Assembly (NCBI GenBank): GCA_021163085.1
Contig: JAGGXL010000007.1
Span: 1 to 11,432, forward strand
Origin: Thermodesulfobacterium sp.
GTDB taxonomy: Bacteria > Desulfobacterota > Thermodesulfobacteria > Thermodesulfobacteriales > Thermodesulfobacteriaceae
DNA: 11,432 bases
Reading direction: 5' to 3'
Below are positions 1-6,264 of the stretch, one piece after another. Positions within the stretch are counted from its first letter, which is position 1. Each line of letters opens with the position of its first letter. A program made the position numbers and the translations under genes. Below the pieces are notes generated by a model that was not told the DNA's origin, searched no databases, and saw nothing but the letters and a program-made list of their open reading frames with translations.

Positions 1-2
1 CT

Positions 3-911
3 GCCTCTTTGGGAGTTGCCTTTTATCCTCAAGATGGTGAAACAGTTTCTGAACTTCTTGGAGCCTGTGAAATGGCGTTAAAGATAGCTAAAAACAAGGG
101 CAAAAATACTTGGGAGATTTTTAATAAAGAGTTTATTAAAGAATCTAAAGAAATTAGTCGTATCAAAAAATTGCTAGAAATGGCAATTTTAGAAAAAAAA
201 GTTCTTCCTTATGTTCAGCCAATTTTTGATTCAGAAAAAAGAACTATAATCGGTGGCGAAGTTCTTTTAAGAATCGTTGATGAAAAGGGAGAAATAATTA
301 AAGCAGGAGAGATTATAGAAATTGCTAATGAAAAAGGCTACATTGATAAACTTGAGGAGATAGTTTTTGAGAAAATTAATAATGAAAAAATTTTAAAACT
401 ATTTAAAAATAGATACTTATTTATAAATAAAACTTTGAAAGGAGCAAAAAAGATAAAAGCACTTATAGAGGAGGTTGAGATTTTAAAAGAAATAGTTAAA
501 AAATACGAAGTTTATCCAGTTATTGAAATTACTGAATATTCATTTATTGAGCATATAGATTTATTGTCTCCTTTAACCCGAGCTATAAAAGAAGAAAAAG
601 TATATCTTGCCATAGATGACTTTGGAGTAGGTTATGCCTCTTTTTCTTATTTATTAAATGCTGAAATTGATTTTTTAAAAATAGATGGCTCCATTGTTAA
701 AGAAATTTTAAAATCAAAGAAACATGTAAGCTTGGTAAAGGCAATAAATTTTATGGCTAAAGAGCTTGGAATTAAAACTGTAGCTGAGTTTGTAGAAGAA
801 GAAAGACTTGCAGAGTTGTTATACATTCTTGGAATGGATTATTTACAAGGATTTTATTTAGCTAAACCTATGCCTTTAGAAGAACTTGAAAAATTAATCA
901 AAAAATCTTAG
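3..911 (+). CDS. GGDEF-EAL protein, 5' truncated by the window edge (probable c-di-GMP phosphodiesterase)
   Basis: The reading frame is open to the first base, so the true start is upstream. Residue numbers count from the TTG at 9, which is not a real start. Residues 1-33 are the tail of a GGDEF domain: the GVAFYPQDG strand, then an AxxxAKxxGKN helix. Residues about 50-298 form a full EAL domain, which hydrolyses c-di-GMP to pGpG in the cytoplasm. The ExLxR signature is E84-V-L-L-R88, so the name-giving alanine is valine. Other expected metal and catalytic positions are visible: N140, E173 and E176, D203-D204 in DDFG, K224 and D226 in LKIDG, E260, E263 and Q280. The EAL part therefore looks catalytically competent. 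Whether the GGDEF half keeps its active site cannot be seen. Upstream sensor domains are probable but off the window. The stop codon overlaps the stop of the convergent porin gene. Confidence 0.93.
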   Translation, partial: ASLGVAFYPQDGETVSELLGACEMALKIAKNKGKNTWEIFNKEFIKESKEISRIKKLLEMAILEKKVLPYVQPIFDSEKRTIIGGEVLLRIVDEKGEIIKAGEIIEIANEKGYIDKLEEIVFEKINNEKILKLFKNRYLFINKTLKGAKKIKALIEEVEILKEIVKKYEVYPVIEITEYSFIEHIDLLSPLTRAIKEEKVYLAIDDFGVGYASFSYLLNAEIDFLKIDGSIVKEILKSKKHVSLVKAINFMAKELGIKTVAEFVEEERLAELLYILGMDYLQGFYLAKPMPLEELEKLIKKS

Positions 912-2218
912 AACTTAAAAAGTATTTGTAAAAAACCGTAATTAAGATTACTGGCTTTTCCTGTTTTTTTAATAAATTTTCCAGGAATAAAGGTTGAGTA
1001 TCCTATAAATGCATTTATCCTTTTATTAAAAATTTTTTTCCATATAAAATCTATTTCATGTCCCAGTTCTGTTCCTGTATTACCTGTTTTATCTCTTCTC
1101 CAGATTCCGCCAGAAGAATACCATGCATCTTTCTCTTTATCCAAAGTAAAATAGTGATATTCAATTCTTAGACTTTGTTTTTTTGAAGGGTGCAAGACTA
1201 GATCTACTCTGTGCTCTCTTAGATTTCTCCAAAAACAGAGATTCATCCATCCATAAAGAATTGTATCTGCACCGCTAAATATAGCATCAAAGGTTTCGTG
1301 TTTACCATCTTCAGGATTTTTATCTCCAGAACCCACTACATACTGAGCAATAAGTTGTGGTTTCAAAGGTAGGTCCAAAAATGTATAACCAAGAATAAAA
1401 ACCAAACCATAAGCAGAAATTCTATCCCCAGCATATGTGCCAAGTTCTTTTACTAAAATTATGTCATAATTCCAGGGGTTATTTTTACCTGTAAGTCTCA
1501 TCCCAATAAAATGAATATAACTATTGCCTGTTTTTTTCTCTCCTTTTACTTTTCCTGAGGTATCAGCTTTGTAAATCCAGAAGAATTCAAAAGGTGTATT
1601 TTTAAACTTATTATATAAAGCTATAGCAGTAACTCCATTATAAGTTTTATTAGGCCAGATATGTGGATTGTGATGTATATATCGCCCTATTATAAAGTTG
1701 GTTTTAGTTATTTTGTTATTATAAATAATTCTTAAAGCATCCCATCTGTATCTACCAGTATTTCCCCACTCTCCAGGACCAAAAATTCTTTTATTTCCAA
1801 AAAGTAAATGCTGTCTTCCCAATCTAATTTCTAAATTTTTATTTACTTTGTATTCTAAATAGAATTCATTTATATCAAAAGGATCATGATAAGGGTTGTT
1901 TTTATCTTTATAATGTTCATCTGATACTGGGGAATCTATAATTTCTGAATCCTGAAGCTGAAAGTGAAAAGAAAAATTTTTAGAAAAATTTAAGTTAAAA
2001 TTAACTCTTAATCTTGATAAAAGAAAACTTTGCTGTGATTTGTATTTTGGATTTAAAATATTATAGTTATCATAAAATTCATAACGAATACGATAATTTC
2101 CATCTATATTTAAATTAGCTCCAAAGGAAACATTTTTTAAAATGCCAAAATTTATGCCCAAAATTATCCATAAAAAAAGAAAAATATTTATAACTATCAA
2201 TTTCTTTTGTAAGATCAA
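908..2218 (-). CDS. Outer-membrane beta-barrel porin, alginate-export (AlgE-like) family
   Basis: Predicted 436-residue outer-membrane channel. Residues 1-34 look like a signal peptide: KK at 5-6, a long hydrophobic core to about 27, and probable cleavage after SFGA at 34. The rest shows alternating aromatic/polar strands, a GRQHLLFGNKR segment followed by GPGEWGNTGRYRWDALR, and a C-terminal block with GSGDKNPEDG, FDAIFSGAD, YGWMN and RIEYHYFTLDKEKDAWY. These are hallmarks I associate with the alginate-export family (Pfam Alginate_exp). The chain ends in F, as outer-membrane barrels usually do. The only plausible start is a TTG at 2216-2218 with no clear Shine-Dalgarno. It lies 10 nt after the permease stop, so translation may depend on coupling. 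It is the last gene of the arsR-fmdE-tauE-porin operon. The true substrate is unknown; the family name does not imply alginate here, and no alginate biosynthesis gene is near. Confidence 0.82.
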   Translation of the reverse strand: MILQKKLIVINIFLFLWIILGINFGILKNVSFGANLNIDGNYRIRYEFYDNYNILNPKYKSQQSFLLSRLRVNFNLNFSKNFSFHFQLQDSEIIDSPVSDEHYKDKNNPYHDPFDINEFYLEYKVNKNLEIRLGRQHLLFGNKRIFGPGEWGNTGRYRWDALRIIYNNKITKTNFIIGRYIHHNPHIWPNKTYNGVTAIALYNKFKNTPFEFFWIYKADTSGKVKGEKKTGNSYIHFIGMRLTGKNNPWNYDIILVKELGTYAGDRISAYGLVFILGYTFLDLPLKPQLIAQYVVGSGDKNPEDGKHETFDAIFSGADTILYGWMNLCFWRNLREHRVDLVLHPSKKQSLRIEYHYFTLDKEKDAWYSSGGIWRRDKTGNTGTELGHEIDFIWKKIFNKRINAFIGYSTFIPGKFIKKTGKASNLNYGFLQILFKF

Positions 2219-2228
2219 TTTTTATTTT

Positions 2229-3005
2229 TTAAAACAGTTTTTTAATAATAATCAGATAATATGGAAGATTTTTCCATAAAAGCTTAATTCCTACTCCAAT
2301 AAGTATGATTCCGAACATTTGTTTTATCCACTGAGATTTCATTTTTTCTTTCATTACTCTTGCTCCTATTTGAGAGCCTATTATTACTGCAATAGTGGTA
2401 AAAATCATCAAAGGCATATTAAAGTGTCCTGTGGTTATATGTCCCAGAAACCCTGAAAAGGATGAAAAAATAACAATAAAACTATTTGTTGCAGCTGCTA
2501 TTTTGGTCTCATAACCGATAGCAATCATTAAGGGAACAAATAAAAATCCACCTCCAATACCGAGCATACCTGCTATAAGTCCTATAAAAGCCCCACCAAT
2601 AATCATTAAAATCAGTTTCAATTTATAGGGATAAAATTTTTTCTGTTGCCTTGATGAAGAAAATAACATTTTTAGTCCTGCAAACCATATAGCTATTATA
2701 AAAAATAGCATTAACAATTTTACAGGAATAAATTCTGTTAAATAAGCACCTATCGGAGCACTTAAAGAGGAAGAAATTAGAAGAGGTAAAGCCCCTTTTA
2801 TGTCCACCATCTTTGCTTTCAAGTAATATATAGCAGCTGAGAGGGCAGTGATTCCGTTTAAAAGTAATCCTGTTGGAATAGCAACAGTTTTAAAATCATA
2901 TCCTAACCAATAAAATACAGGTATATAAAGAAGTGCGCCTCCTAATCCAAGCATAGAAAATATAAAAGAGAGAACCAAAACAGAAAAAGTGGCAAGAATT
3001 AACAT
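2229..3005 (-). CDS. TauE/SafE-family inner-membrane permease (sulfite/organosulfonate exporter type)
   Basis: 258-residue polytopic membrane protein with the two-fold repeat of the TauE/SafE (DUF81) family. Repeat 1 starts with MLGLGGALLYIPVF at about 18-31 and repeat 2 with LGIGGGFLFVPLM at about 148-160; a charged cytoplasmic loop (SSSRQQKKFYPYK) at about 116-128 separates them. About eight hydrophobic segments can be counted. I chose the ATG at 3003-3005. A longer frame reaches a start at 3077, but that would overlap the fmdE-like gene by 59 bp and add a charged, non-membrane leader; the ATG leaves a 13-nt gap and gives the usual family length. No strong Shine-Dalgarno precedes it. Family members move sulfite, sulfoacetate, taurine-derived anions or other small anions. 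The substrate here is not determinable; the ArsR/FmdE neighbours suggest an oxyanion or a sulfur-containing anion. Confidence 0.85.
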   Translation of the reverse strand: MLILATFSVLVLSFIFSMLGLGGALLYIPVFYWLGYDFKTVAIPTGLLLNGITALSAAIYYLKAKMVDIKGALPLLISSSLSAPIGAYLTEFIPVKLLMLFFIIAIWFAGLKMLFSSSRQQKKFYPYKLKLILMIIGGAFIGLIAGMLGIGGGFLFVPLMIAIGYETKIAAATNSFIVIFSSFSGFLGHITTGHFNMPLMIFTTIAVIIGSQIGARVMKEKMKSQWIKQMFGIILIGVGIKLLWKNLPYYLIIIKKLF

Positions 3006-3018
3006 AAGCAATTTTTTT

Positions 3019-3636
3019 TTATTTTTCAAATCCTTCAGTATAGCCTGCACAATCAATGCAGACTTTTTTCTCTCCAAGAATTCTTATATAAGGTATAGAA
3101 ACCCATTCTCCACAGATGTCACAGATAGTAGAACCAAGAACTTCTTCTGGTGGTTCAAAATTTGTATCTTTTACAGGACTTATGAAAAATATTTCATCTT
3201 CCAGCGCTTCAAGCACTATATTGATAACTTCCATAGCTTCTTCATCTGGAATTTCTGTAGGAGGAATCCCGGCTGCTCTCTTTTTCATAAAAGCAGTATT
3301 AGCAAGTTTTTCTTTTAACTTTCCATTATAGGCTATACGAATTTCTTTCCAATTTTTAATATCTATAAGAGTAAAAGCAAGCTTTCCTTTCAAGGTTTTT
3401 ATCAGATTTCCTTTACCTATAGAACAACCAGTTGCTACCTGAACACCATCAGCAAAACATACAGCACCATGGGCATGTCCAACTTCAATAAGACAATAAA
3501 GAGAGCGTGTTCCTGTTCTTTGTGTTTTAAGTTCTCTTAAGGCAATAAGACCTGCTCTTAATCCTAAAACAGAGGCCCAGCACTTATGTCCGTGAAAATC
3601 AAACAACATTTTTAAAAGTTCTTTTTTTATTTCCAT
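3019..3636 (-). CDS. FmdE-family protein with C-terminal zinc finger
   Basis: 205 residues. The N-terminal core carries the FmdE (PF02663) pattern: FHGHKC at 14-19, with H15, H17 and C19, then GLRAG at 25-29, EVGHAHGAVC at 51-60, D63, and TGCSIGKGNL at 69-78. The usual proline after the first Cys is tryptophan here. The C-terminus has a CxxC...CxxC zinc-finger (treble-clef) pair, C162/C165 and C183/C186. FmdE was named as a subunit of archaeal formylmethanofuran dehydrogenase, a Mo/W enzyme. Many bacterial homologues stand alone and their function is unsettled; roles in Mo/W-enzyme metal or cofactor handling have been suggested from context. No other Fmd subunits are present. The ATG at 3634-3636 has a textbook AAAGGAGGTG site and overlaps the arsR stop by 10 bp, so the two are translationally coupled. 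Confidence 0.88.
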   Translation of the reverse strand: MEIKKELLKMLFDFHGHKCWASVLGLRAGLIALRELKTQRTGTRSLYCLIEVGHAHGAVCFADGVQVATGCSIGKGNLIKTLKGKLAFTLIDIKNWKEIRIAYNGKLKEKLANTAFMKKRAAGIPPTEIPDEEAMEVINIVLEALEDEIFFISPVKDTNFEPPEEVLGSTICDICGEWVSIPYIRILGEKKVCIDCAGYTEGFEK

Positions 3637-3953
3637 ATAACACCTCCTTTTTGATTAAAATTAGAAGAAAAAGCCTTATCTTTTATCTTTTCAATAATAG
3701 ATAGGATTAAAAACCTTTTAAAAAGGTCAGAGTCATCAAGACTATAAAAAATTCGAGTGCCTTCCCTTCTCATTTTAACTAATCCAGCATCTTTCAAAAT
3801 ATTTAGATGAAAGGACACTTTTGGCTGACTCATTTTTAAAATTGAAACAATTTTACACACACAAAGTTCTCCATTCTCAAGGAGTGCTAATAATTTTAAT
3901 CTTGTCTCATCTGAGAGAGCTTTAAAAATTTTCACTAAATCACTTATACTCAT
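3627..3953 (-). CDS. ArsR/SmtB-family transcriptional repressor with CxC metal(loid) motif
   Basis: 108-residue winged-helix regulator. FKALSDETRLKLLALLENGE (10-29) is the canonical start of the fold. The recognition region MSQPKVSFHLNILKDAGLV (41-59) and the wing MRREGTRIFYSL follow. ELCVC at 29-33 places C31 and C33 exactly where the arsenite-sensing cysteines sit in classical ArsR (ELCVCDLC). The third cysteine of that motif is replaced by V36, and two thiols are known to be enough for function in the family. It is first in the leftward operon, overlaps the fmdE-like gene by 10 bp, and faces the GAPOR-like gene across a 172-bp divergent region. By family habit it should repress its own operon and release DNA on binding a thiophilic inducer. 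No arsenic resistance enzyme is adjacent, so the real inducer is open. No clear Shine-Dalgarno precedes the ATG. Confidence 0.9.
   Translation of the reverse strand: MSISDLVKIFKALSDETRLKLLALLENGELCVCKIVSILKMSQPKVSFHLNILKDAGLVKMRREGTRIFYSLDDSDLFKRFLILSIIEKIKDKAFSSNFNQKGGVIWK
3637..3650 (-). promoter_or_regulatory. Strong Shine-Dalgarno of the fmdE-like gene, inside arsR
   Basis: Read on the minus strand, AAAGGAGGTG lies 4 nt before the ATG of the fmdE-like gene and encodes part of the last residues of the ArsR protein. It fixes the fmdE start and implies translational coupling of the two genes. arsR itself has no comparable site, so the stoichiometry probably favours FmdE over the regulator. 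Confidence 0.85.
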
Positions 3954-3978
3954 AAAAAATATAAAAATTTTTTGATAT

Positions 3979-4007
3979 ATTTTAATAGCAAATTAAAGAA
4001 AAATCAA
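3979..4007 (-). promoter_or_regulatory. Probable sigma-70-type promoter of the arsR-fmdE-tauE-porin operon
   Basis: On the minus strand a -35 box TTGATT (4002-4007) and a -10 box TAAAAT (3979-3984) are separated by exactly 17 nt. The predicted start site is about 18-20 nt upstream of the arsR ATG, giving a very short leader. TTGAT in the -35 is mirrored by ATCAA just downstream of the -10 (plus-strand TTGAT at 3972-3976), a possible ArsR operator arrangement. Confidence 0.5.
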
Positions 4008-4041
4008 GTAATTAATAAAAAAATTTTTATAAATTTATTAC
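4008..4041. promoter_or_regulatory. Imperfect inverted repeat in the divergent region (possible operator)
   Basis: GTAATTAAT at 4008-4016 and ATTTATTAC at 4033-4041 are inverted copies with one mismatch and a 16-nt spacer. The element abuts the -35 box of the leftward promoter and lies upstream of the rightward gene, so a bound regulator could affect both. In DNA this AT-rich such dyads arise by chance, so the call is weak. Confidence 0.25.
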
Positions 4042-4074
4042 TTTTGTTTTTTTAGTGAAAGAATAGCAAAACTG

Positions 4075-4083
4075 TGGTAAAGT
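4075..4083 (+). promoter_or_regulatory. Candidate extended -10 element for the GAPOR-like gene
   Basis: TG-G-TAAAGT (TG at 4075-4076, hexamer 4078-4083) resembles an extended -10 site. No good -35 box is found at 17 nt. It would give a leader of roughly 35 nt before the ATG at 4126. Weak support only. Confidence 0.25.
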
Positions 4084-4098
4084 AATAAGAATTTAAAT

Positions 4099-4135
4099 AA
4101 ATGTTCAGGTTAAAAGGTGTGTAAAATGTTCAGTT
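4099..4135 (+). repeat. Direct repeat creating a 7-codon leader ORF before the GAPOR-like gene
   Basis: AAATGTTCAG occurs at 4099-4108 and again at 4124-4133, 25 bp apart. The second copy holds the real start codon (ATG at 4126). The first holds an ATG at 4101 that opens a frame encoding MFRLKGV and stops at TAA 4122-4124, one base before the real ATG. The repeat looks like a small tandem duplication of the gene start. The first copy has no Shine-Dalgarno, so translation of the leader is doubtful. Confidence 0.5.
4112..4119 (+). promoter_or_regulatory. Ribosome binding site that decides the GAPOR-like gene start
   Basis: AAAAGGTG lies 6 nt before the ATG at 4126. An alternative GTG start at 4117 would use the site's own bases as the initiation codon and leave nothing upstream, so the ATG is preferred. 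Confidence 0.7.
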
Positions 4136-6087
4136 ATAAAGTTCTTTTTATAGATGTAGGTAAATTAAAATGGGAGATAAGAGAATATAAAATTCCTCCT
4201 TATTTAGGTCCTGTAGACATAGGAGTTAAGATTCACTTAGAAGAGATAGAAAGCTGGAAATATGATGTTTTTAGCCCACAAAACATTTTATTTCTTGGAA
4301 CGGGTCCTTTTGCTGGAGGCAAAATTTTTGGAACTCACAGATTGGTGGCAGTTTTTAGAAGTTTAGAAAGTTTGGGGCTTCATGTTTCTGAAGCTGGTGG
4401 AGTAGGTTATAAATTTATAGGTTCTGGTGTAAATGGACTTGTTATTTTGGGTAAAAGCGAAAAACCTCTTCTTATTTTTGTAGAAGGAAAAGAGAAAACT
4501 AATGTCAGGTTTGAAAAAGTTAGTATGGAAAACTTAAATAGGATATATGAGGGCTACGAAAACTATTTTGGAGCCTATGCTTTAACTAAGTGGTTGTTAG
4601 ATATTTACAGCGAATTTTTTAGCGAAAACAATGCCAGAGCAGTTGTAGTGGGACCTGGAGCATGGCAGACAAGATTTGGTTCTCTTGTTTCTATAGATGT
4701 AAATCCTCAATTAAAAAATTTAATTATAGGAAGCGAAGATTTTGCAGGAAGAGGAGGTGCAGGTTCGGTTTTAGCTCAGGCGCATAATGTAGCAGGAATA
4801 ATTGCAGGTGGAAAAATCAAACCGGAGCTTCCAGAAGTATTTACCAACATTAAAAATTTTAATGAATATTTTAAAAAGATTACAGGAAGAGAATTTTTCA
4901 GTGCAGTTAATATGGCAACAACTAAATACAGATTTGATCCTAAAACAGGAGCAGGAGGAACTTTTGGCTCTAACTATCCCTATTATAAAGAATGGCTTCC
5001 AACTTTTTGTTATAATAGTATTTATTTAAAAAAAGAAATAAGAAGGAAAATTTCAGATATAATTTTAAGAAATTACTGGGGACCTTTTAAAGAAGAAACT
5101 TTTGTAAAAACCAGAAGCTGGAAAACCTGTGGAGAACCATGTCCAGTTGCCTGCAAAAAAATTTGGAAGAGAAAAAAGGTAGACTATGAACCTTTTCAGG
5201 GAGTAGGTCCTTTAATAGGAATTTTTGATCTTAAAGAAGTCTCTAAAATTGTTGAGATAATAGATAGTGCAGGGCTTGATGCTATTAGCACAGGACATAT
5301 AATTGCTTTTCTTTTAGAGGCTGTAAATAAAGGTTTGCTGTCCTGTGAAGAGGTAGGTATATCTACACACCCTAACCTTGATCCTTTAACCTTAAATCCT
5401 GAAAAATGGCGTGTAAATGGAGTTTTAGCTATAGAAATCATTCAGAATATGCTTAACAAAAAAACTCAAGTTTTAAAAGATATTGCAGAGAAAGGCTTAA
5501 GAAAAGCAATTAAAAAATTAGATGAAAAATATGAAACAAGGATTGAAAAAGCTGGAATGTCTTTTAGAGATATAGCTCTTTATCAACCTTATGGAGAAGA
5601 AGGGTATATGACTCCTAATTTTTACTGGACTCTTGGTTTTTTTGTCCCTATTTTTATATCTGGAAAATACTGGACGGAATATAAGTTAACTTTTACAGAA
5701 CCTGAGGAATTTGTAAAACTTGTTTACGAAAGGGCAATTAAAGAACTTGCTATTTCTAATGCAGGTTTTTGCAGATTTCATAGAGGATGGGCTGAAAATC
5801 TACTTGGTAAATTTTATGAAAATTTGGGAATAGAAGGATTTGAGAAGAAAATAAAAGGCATTTATAAAAATATAGCGATATATAATATTAAAGCAGGTGC
5901 TATTCCTAACCCTTTAGAGGGAGAGAAATCTATAGATATTTTTAGCACTTTAGCAGAAGAGTTGCAGGTGCAGAGATGGGCTATGAAGTTTTCTAAAAAT
6001 AAAAGAAGAGCTTATCAAGAGTGGTTTGACAGGTTTTTTCTTACATATATTTATTATTTAGAACTGGATCTTTCTATGTTTCATTAA
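4126..6087 (+). CDS. Aldehyde:ferredoxin oxidoreductase family enzyme, GAPOR-like (tungsten)
   Basis: 653-residue cytoplasmic enzyme of the tungstopterin AOR family, which oxidises aldehydes to acids and reduces ferredoxin. Pterin motif DxAGRG is at 205-210 (DFAGRG) and DxxGLD at 380-385 (DSAGLD). The [4Fe-4S] ligands are C335, C339 and C343 in CGEPCPVAC, plus C549 in GFCRFHRGW. The CxxxCxxxC spacing, the length, GPFAG with HRLV near the N-terminus and GGTFGSNYP match what I remember of archaeal glyceraldehyde-3-phosphate:ferredoxin oxidoreductase (GAPOR), not AOR or FOR, which have CxxCxxxC. I therefore call it GAPOR-like; the substrate is inferred. In a bacterium it might bypass GAPDH/PGK or oxidise another aldehyde. 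It is monocistronic and divergent from the arsR operon. No clear terminator follows; 6088-6264 has only AT-rich hairpins before the hydrogenase promoter. Confidence 0.88.
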   Translation: MFSYKVLFIDVGKLKWEIREYKIPPYLGPVDIGVKIHLEEIESWKYDVFSPQNILFLGTGPFAGGKIFGTHRLVAVFRSLESLGLHVSEAGGVGYKFIGSGVNGLVILGKSEKPLLIFVEGKEKTNVRFEKVSMENLNRIYEGYENYFGAYALTKWLLDIYSEFFSENNARAVVVGPGAWQTRFGSLVSIDVNPQLKNLIIGSEDFAGRGGAGSVLAQAHNVAGIIAGGKIKPELPEVFTNIKNFNEYFKKITGREFFSAVNMATTKYRFDPKTGAGGTFGSNYPYYKEWLPTFCYNSIYLKKEIRRKISDIILRNYWGPFKEETFVKTRSWKTCGEPCPVACKKIWKRKKVDYEPFQGVGPLIGIFDLKEVSKIVEIIDSAGLDAISTGHIIAFLLEAVNKGLLSCEEVGISTHPNLDPLTLNPEKWRVNGVLAIEIIQNMLNKKTQVLKDIAEKGLRKAIKKLDEKYETRIEKAGMSFRDIALYQPYGEEGYMTPNFYWTLGFFVPIFISGKYWTEYKLTFTEPEEFVKLVYERAIKELAISNAGFCRFHRGWAENLLGKFYENLGIEGFEKKIKGIYKNIAIYNIKAGAIPNPLEGEKSIDIFSTLAEELQVQRWAMKFSKNKRRAYQEWFDRFFLTYIYYLELDLSMFH

Positions 6088-6202
6088 TAATAATTTATTA
6101 ATAATTTACAAAAATTTTCAATAAAAATTAAAAAAATAAAAAAGAAATTCATAAAATGCTTTATAAACCGGATATATTTACAAAATCCTTTTATAGTTAT
6201 TT

Positions 6203-6230
6203 TTGCTTTTTTATTAATTTTAGATATAAT
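6203..6230 (+). promoter_or_regulatory. Probable promoter of the hydrogenase operon
   Basis: A perfect TATAAT -10 box at 6225-6230 follows a weak -35 TTGCTT (6203-6208) with a 16-nt spacer. Transcription would start near 6237 and give a leader of about 28 nt carrying AAAGGAGGT at 6251-6259, five nt from the ATG. No operator is evident. Confidence 0.5.
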
Positions 6231-6264
6231 AAATATTACAAAATATCACTAAAGGAGGTCAGCT

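Noticed and set aside
2989..3331. Plus-strand open frames opposite the fmdE-like gene (109 and 71 codons)
   Set aside because: They lie wholly antisense to a well-supported gene, have low-complexity composition (Phe-rich or Ser-rich) and no ribosome binding site.
3019..3636. FmdE as a sign of methanogenesis or a formylmethanofuran pathway
   Set aside because: No other Fmd/Fwd subunit or C1-carrier gene is present, and solitary FmdE homologues are frequent in bacteria.
4802..5441. Open frames within the GAPOR-like gene: 75 codons in another plus frame and 81 codons antisense
   Set aside because: Both overlap a conserved enzyme region completely and show no recognisable domain or start signal.
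6084..6101. Inverted repeat TTAATAA...TTATTAA just after the GAPOR-like stop codon
   Set aside because: A pure A/T stem of 7 bp with no T-tract is too weak to call a terminator in this base composition.
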